The notes below the pieces were generated by a model, which did not search any database, had not been told where the DNA came from, and saw only the letters and a list, made by a program, of their open reading frames with translations. Position numbers and translations under genes: made by a program. 11,800 bases of DNA. Origin: Bacteroidota bacterium (GTDB lineage: Bacteria; Bacteroidota; Ignavibacteria; SZUA-365). The DNA is taken from NCBI GenBank assembly GCA_018224345.1, contig JAGTUW010000161.1, forward strand, positions 1 through 11,800, given 5' to 3'. Shown piece by piece: positions 7,741 through 11,800 of this stretch. Numbering within the stretch: the first letter of the stretch is position 1; each line of letters starts with the position of its first letter.

Positions 7741-8160
7741 TCAATCGCTGTCTTTCATCCACCACCACCAGACGGCGAGCCAGTCGTGGCGAATTCCTTT
7801 GCCCTTTGCCTGCAGGACGTTCTTGCTGTCGGTGACACGGCCGTCGGCCGAGACACTGCCAAGCAGGCGATTCCGTGCATCGTAAACACGTCCGTTGTCA
7901 TCGATCCTACCCAGCAGCACATTCTGCGACGTATACACCCGGCCGTTCTTTCCCAGTCGCAACACGATGCGGTTCTGTGCATCCCGCACACTGCCATCCT
8001 TCATGAAATGACCCAGCGTCATATTCCGGGCCGAACGGATACGGCCGTCCGCCTCGATCGTGGCGATATGCACGTTCATATTGTCCGTGATACGCTGTCC
8101 CTGCAGTGACAGCGCCGGAACAGCAAGCAGTATGATGAGAAGAGCCGTTTTCATATTCAT
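7741..8160 (-). CDS. small secreted protein of five tandem 17-residue repeats (beta-flower-like)
   Basis: A 139-residue predicted exported protein. Residues 1-20 look like a signal peptide (MNMKTALLIILLAVPALS), and Met3 is an alternative start. Residues 29-113 are five consecutive 17-residue units of form N-x-x-L-G-x-h-x-x-D/N-G-R-V-x-D-A-R, clearest in NVLLGRIDDNGRVYDAR (80-96) and NRLLGSVSADGRVTDSK (97-113). The tail has WLAVWWWWMKDSD (127-139). This layout, repeats with DG turns then an aromatic end, recalls proteins labelled '5-fold beta-flower' in Bacteroidota genomes; that name is from memory. The molecular function is unknown. It lies 18 bases after the RND transporter stop on the same strand, so it is probably co-transcribed. 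No clear ribosome-binding site is visible. A long plus-strand frame covers the same DNA, but the protein-level repeats, signal peptide and operon position favour the minus strand. Confidence 0.85.
   Translation of the reverse strand: MNMKTALLIILLAVPALSLQGQRITDNMNVHIATIEADGRIRSARNMTLGHFMKDGSVRDAQNRIVLRLGKNGRVYTSQNVLLGRIDDNGRVYDARNRLLGSVSADGRVTDSKNVLQAKGKGIRHDWLAVWWWWMKDSD
7822..8076 (-). repeat. five tandem 51-base units encoding 17-residue repeats
   Basis: The units map to residues 29-45, 46-62, 63-79, 80-96 and 97-113 of the secreted protein. Each has a Gly in the turn (39, 56, 73, 90, 107), and units 2-5 each begin with Asn (46, 63, 80, 97). The DNA of neighbouring units differs at many codon positions (compare units 4 and 5), so this is an old internal duplication kept by selection on the protein, not a recent DNA expansion. 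Confidence 0.85.
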
Positions 8161-8178
8161 CGTCGTTTTCGTACACGA

Positions 8179-11100
8179 CTATGTAGCCATTTTCTCCTTT
8201 CTCTGCAACTTCCCGCGCAAACCGAAGCCATCGAAGATATCGTAGAGCACCGGAATCACGACCATGGTCAGCAGCGTCGATGCCGCCATACCACCGATGA
8301 CGGCGACGGCGAGCGGGGAGAAGCGTTCTGCACCCAGTGCCCATTCCAACGCAAGTGGCAGCATGCCGACCATCGTGGAAAGCGACGTCATCATGATGGG
8401 ACGAAAGCGTGTACGCACCGAGTCAATGATGGCATCGCGACGCGGTATGCCTTCTTCCCGTCGCCGGCGGATGAAATCAATCAGAATGATCGAGTTATTG
8501 ACCACGATGCCGACGAGGAGAATCAAGCCGATCATGACCGGCATGGAAACCGGCATTCCCGCAAGCCACAGGGCAAGAGAGACACCGATGAGGCTCAACG
8601 GTACGGACATCAGGACAGTCACCGGATGGAGGAAAGACCGGAATTGCGCGACCAGCAGCAAATATACTGCCACGAAGGCAATACCGAGCGCCCCGAGAAG
8701 TTCATTGCGGGATTCCCCCATGTCCTTGTCCTCACCCTCGAGTGCGATGGAGTATCCCCGGGGCACATCGAGTTGTTCGATCGCATGACGGACATCGGCG
8801 GCGATGAAGTTCAGCGGCCGATGCTCATGCAGAGCCAGCACGTCCAGCGTCGACTCGAGATTCTCCCGTGTCACCAGTCCCTGCACATGCAGTTCGCGGC
8901 TTTCGAGAATGCTCCCGAGAGGAATTGCACGGCCATCCCCCGCAGCCATCGTTCTCACGTCAAATACATCGCGCATTTCACGCCGGAACGGTTCGGCATA
9001 GCGCACGCGTATGGGTGTGTGCTCCCCTGTCTCTTCACGAAACATACCGGCAGACATCCCATCGAGAGACCGTACGAGCTGTTGCGCCACCTCGGCTGGA
9101 GTCAGCCCGAGTTCATGCGCTCTGTCGGCATGTACATGCAGTGCGATACTTTGCTGATCCATTCTCCAGCTTCTCCAGGGATTGACAACCCCGGACACCA
9201 TAGAGACATTCTCCAGCACCTCGTCGCCGAGCCGATCGAGAATGAGCGGATCTTCACCTTTAATGCTGACGACGATGGACGAGGCCGTCGTAGATTTCGC
9301 GGTGCTGCCGGATTCCCGCAATACAAGATTCCGGATAGTGGGGACCTGCAAGAGTTTATCCCGCAGCCGTTCCTGAATCTCCCAGATGGATGCATTTCTT
9401 TCCGTTCGGGGAGTGAAGGTGACGGAGATATAGCCCTGGGCCGGTCCCTGCACGCCGCCACCGCCGAACGAACGCATACCGGGTTCGAAGCCCATCTGAT
9501 TCGAGATGCGCACGACTTCTTCTTCATCGAGCAGTATACGTTCGACATCTTTCATCACACGTTCGGTTTCCTCGAGGGAGGACCCCGAAGGTGTTTCCAC
9601 GGTGACGAAGCTCGATCCGCCATCCATTTTCGGCAGCATTTCCATTCCCTGGCCGCGCAGCAGCAACAGTCCCGCGACAAAGAGCGCGACGCTCGTCGCT
9701 ACTACTGCCCAGCGCCATCGGAGCGCGACATCGAGCAACCAGATATACGCACGACGGACAAGCTCCATCAGGTAGTTCCAGGGCGCGGTAATGCGTGCCG
9801 CCAGCCGTTCCATCCTGCCCGCCTTGCCTGACAGCAGCGTCGTCAGTAGCGGGACAAAGCCGAGCGCGACGAGAAGTGATGAGAGAAAGGCGAGAATCAG
9901 CGTCGAGGCGAGGGGACCGAAGGTTTTTCCAACAAAACCATAGAGAAACAGCAATGGAAGCAGCACGGTGATCGTCGTCACATTTCCTGCGAGCACAGCG
10001 AACTGAATTTCATTGGCGCCCGCAATCGCCGCCTGGACGGGAGTGAGCCCTTCTTCCTCCTGTCGTCGCGTGATGTTTTCCAGCACCACCACCGAGGCAT
10101 CGACCACCATTCCGACGGCGAGAATGATCGCCGTCAACGTGACCATGTTCACTTCGATATTCAACAGCTTCATGCCCGCAAAGGTGAGAAGAAAGGCCAT
10201 AGGCATGGAAATGGCGACCACAATGCCACGCCGTACGCTTCCCAGAAAAAGAAAGATGATAATCGTTGCCAGCAACAGCGCCTGCCAGACGCTGCCCAGC
10301 ATGTTGTCGACGACCTGCCTGGTAAAGGACGCGGATTCCTCCGCCTCGATAATCTCAAGATGTGCGTACCGCGCCCCTATCTCCGCGATGCGCTGTTGCG
10401 CCCGCTCGACGACTGCGACGGTATTGGCTCCGTCCTGTTTGAATATCTGTACTGCAATGGCCGCCTGACCGTTGACACGGAAACGCGCCTGATCCTCCGA
10501 AGCACCGTCCCGTATCGTCGCGACATCCCGCACGCGGAGACGGCTCCCCCCCGCTGTCTGCACCGGTATCTCTCCCAATGCGCGCATATCAGCCCGTTGC
10601 TCATCCATGCGAAATGTGTACTGTTGTCCACTCTGTGTGATCTGTCCCGCAGGGACGCTCACATTGTACCCGCGAATGGCCGAGACAATCTGCGGGAGCG
10701 AAAGCCTGTGGGCATCGATGGAAGCGCGATCGACATCGACAATGATTTCCGGACGCGAACCGCCGAACACATCAACCATCGCCACACCCGGCAGACGCTG
10801 CAGTTCGGGAGAAAACACTTCCTCTGCAAGCCTGCGCACCCCCACCATATCATCGCCCCGCAGACCGACCGTCAGTATGGGCCGGTCACTCGTGGAAAAT
10901 TTCAGTACCTGTGCTTCACCTGCTTCACGCGGCAGCTTCCCTCTGATGCGGGCAATTGCGTTCTGGACATCCACCGCTGCAAGATCGACGGATATATCAT
11001 AATTGAATTCCACGGAAACGAGAGAAAGGCCGTCCTGCGATGTCGACTTCACCTTATACACACCTTCAAGCGCCGCACATTCCTCCTCGATGGGATCAGA

Positions 11101-11289
11101 GACCAGATCCGCCACATCCGTTGCCGCCGCCCCTGGATAGGCGGTAAGTATATTGACGAGCGGTGGCGCCGTTTCCGGGAAGAGTTGAATCGGCAGTGTC
11201 AGATATGCGAGTAACCCGAAGACAATCGCAGCGATCGTCGCGGCATACACCATGTATTTGTTATTCAGTGTGAATTCGGAAAGCGTCAT
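8179..11289 (-). CDS. RND-family efflux transporter (AcrB/HAE1-like inner-membrane pump)
   Basis: A complete 1036-residue RND transporter that would export substrates from periplasm or membrane using the proton gradient, with an adaptor and an outer-membrane channel. The two-fold layout is visible: TM1 (about 14-33) then the first periplasmic domain (34-325); a TM block (about 330-490) with GMVVDASVVVLENI (393-406); TM7 (about 527-545); a second periplasmic domain (about 546-860); and a final TM block (about 865-1015) with GIVVNNSIILIDFI (927-940). Compared with AcrB, Asp407 is kept as Asp397, Asp408 is Ala398, and Lys940 is Asn931. This relay pattern differs from E. coli AcrB but the single Asp suggests it is still proton-driven. 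The start ATG overlaps the adaptor stop by four bases (ATGA). Substrate cannot be read from sequence; the motifs fit HAE1-like drug/organic exporters better than heavy-metal pumps, but that is a judgement. Confidence 0.95.
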   Translation of the reverse strand: MTLSEFTLNNKYMVYAATIAAIVFGLLAYLTLPIQLFPETAPPLVNILTAYPGAAATDVADLVSDPIEEECAALEGVYKVKSTSQDGLSLVSVEFNYDISVDLAAVDVQNAIARIRGKLPREAGEAQVLKFSTSDRPILTVGLRGDDMVGVRRLAEEVFSPELQRLPGVAMVDVFGGSRPEIIVDVDRASIDAHRLSLPQIVSAIRGYNVSVPAGQITQSGQQYTFRMDEQRADMRALGEIPVQTAGGSRLRVRDVATIRDGASEDQARFRVNGQAAIAVQIFKQDGANTVAVVERAQQRIAEIGARYAHLEIIEAEESASFTRQVVDNMLGSVWQALLLATIIIFLFLGSVRRGIVVAISMPMAFLLTFAGMKLLNIEVNMVTLTAIILAVGMVVDASVVVLENITRRQEEEGLTPVQAAIAGANEIQFAVLAGNVTTITVLLPLLFLYGFVGKTFGPLASTLILAFLSSLLVALGFVPLLTTLLSGKAGRMERLAARITAPWNYLMELVRRAYIWLLDVALRWRWAVVATSVALFVAGLLLLRGQGMEMLPKMDGGSSFVTVETPSGSSLEETERVMKDVERILLDEEEVVRISNQMGFEPGMRSFGGGGVQGPAQGYISVTFTPRTERNASIWEIQERLRDKLLQVPTIRNLVLRESGSTAKSTTASSIVVSIKGEDPLILDRLGDEVLENVSMVSGVVNPWRSWRMDQQSIALHVHADRAHELGLTPAEVAQQLVRSLDGMSAGMFREETGEHTPIRVRYAEPFRREMRDVFDVRTMAAGDGRAIPLGSILESRELHVQGLVTRENLESTLDVLALHEHRPLNFIAADVRHAIEQLDVPRGYSIALEGEDKDMGESRNELLGALGIAFVAVYLLLVAQFRSFLHPVTVLMSVPLSLIGVSLALWLAGMPVSMPVMIGLILLVGIVVNNSIILIDFIRRRREEGIPRRDAIIDSVRTRFRPIMMTSLSTMVGMLPLALEWALGAERFSPLAVAVIGGMAASTLLTMVVIPVLYDIFDGFGLRGKLQRKEKMAT

Positions 11290-11798
11290 CGTACGGCCTC
11301 CCTGCGGCGGACCGGAAACACCGCCACATCGTCTCCGAGACTGCCGAGATTACTGACCGCCACGGCATCGGATCCGTTCCACGCCAGTTCCACTTCCACC
11401 CATCCGGCGTCTTCGATACCGGGCTGGACGTTCTGTCGATACGCCCGTCCATTTCTCAGCAGGAACACATGCGGACTTCCTTTCCTGTCCGCAATTGCAT
11501 CGGCAGGGACTGCCAGCGTGCTGTCTTTTGATCGAAGAAGAAAGGATACCGGTACCGACGTCCCATGTCGCGCATCGAGCGACCGGAGTTCCTCCGATCT
11601 CAATGTGACGGTGTATGTCCTTGACAGCGGGGCAGATGTCGCCGAAATTTCCGACACAGTGGCGGGAAGCTGCGTTGTCCCGTTTATCGAAAGTATGGCA
11701 TTCATTCCGACCTTGATTCCACGTCGCAAGTCTTCTTCGACGACATCGACACGAATTTCTCTTTCGTTGTTGCCAATCACGACCAACGCTTGTCCGGG
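11286..11798 (-). CDS. periplasmic adaptor (membrane fusion protein) of the RND pump, 3' part only
   Basis: The frame runs off the right window edge, so only the last 170 residues or so are seen; the first visible ones read PGQALVVIGNNEREIRVDVVEEDL. The part shown covers the end of the beta-barrel domain (about to SKDSTLAVPADAI, the usual VPxxAI segment) and the membrane-proximal domain (HVFLLRNGRAYRQNVQPG and onward), ending VRRREAVR. In the family (HlyD/AcrA-like) these domains dock on the RND pump while the missing lipoyl and hairpin parts reach the outer-membrane channel. The TTG at 11784-11786 is internal, not a start. The stop TGA overlaps the transporter ATG, strong evidence for a shared operon and matched stoichiometry. 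The promoter and any TolC-like channel gene must lie outside the window. Confidence 0.9.
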   Translation of the reverse strand, partial: PGQALVVIGNNEREIRVDVVEEDLRRGIKVGMNAILSINGTTQLPATVSEISATSAPLSRTYTVTLRSEELRSLDARHGTSVPVSFLLRSKDSTLAVPADAIADRKGSPHVFLLRNGRAYRQNVQPGIEDAGWVEVELAWNGSDAVAVSNLGSLGDDVAVFPVRRREAVR

Positions 11799-11800
11799 CA

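Noticed and set aside
7681..8109. Plus-strand open frame of 142 codons opposite the five-repeat protein gene
   Set aside because: It mirrors the repeats of the minus-strand gene, has no signal peptide or recognisable domain, and the minus strand fits the operon and protein-level repeat pattern.
8626..9831. 401-codon plus-strand open frame inside the RND gene
   Set aside because: It lies wholly antisense to conserved RND sequence and its translation, rich in His, Arg and Cys, resembles no family. Long antisense frames are common in codon-biased genes of this GC.
10360..11214. 284-codon plus-strand open frame opposite the 5' part of the RND gene
   Set aside because: Antisense shadow with Arg/His/Cys-rich composition and no recognisable domain.
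1..11800. Mobile element, CRISPR array, tRNA/rRNA genes or a defence system
   Set aside because: I saw no transposase, integrase, terminal inverted repeats, spaced direct repeats or tRNA-like cloverleaf. All large coding regions belong to housekeeping, uptake or efflux families.

Overview
The window looks like ordinary core chromosome of a Bacteroidota/FCB-group bacterium. GC is moderate, in the mid-50s percent by eye. Three things support this placement: a BatA-type membrane protein with the short N-terminal double-membrane segment, a TonB-dependent receptor with an N-terminal carboxypeptidase-regulatory-like domain followed at once by a DUF4249-type lipoprotein, and a small secreted five-repeat protein of a kind I associate with Bacteroidota. 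The GC is higher than in most gut or marine Bacteroidetes, so a lineage such as Rhodothermia, Ignavibacteria/Chlorobi or Kapabacteria is possible. I cannot place it further from sequence alone.

Left part, plus strand (1-6824): a BatA/von Willebrand factor A membrane protein missing only a few N-terminal codons at the window edge; hflX, a ribosome-associated GTPase, overlapping it by four bases (ATGA); a 165-base gap with an AT-rich block and a 12-base palindrome; then a TonB-dependent receptor and a DUF4249 lipoprotein spaced like an operon. Middle (6825-7740): rsmI, a 16S rRNA ribose methyltransferase with an unclear start and a possible promoter, ending in a short convergent gap without a clear terminator.

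Right part, minus strand (7741-11800): a three-gene run read right to left. It holds the 3' part of a periplasmic adaptor (membrane fusion protein) gene cut by the window edge, a complete RND-family inner-membrane transporter overlapping it by four bases, and 18 bases later a 139-residue secreted protein made of five tandem 17-residue repeats ending in a tryptophan-rich tail. No outer-membrane channel gene is in view.

Together the genes cover envelope stress or surface assembly (BatA-like), translation quality control (HflX, RsmI), outer-membrane uptake (TonB receptor plus lipoprotein) and efflux (adaptor plus RND pump). I found no mobile element, CRISPR array, tRNA, rRNA or defence island. 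The least explained item is the five-repeat secreted protein attached to the efflux operon.
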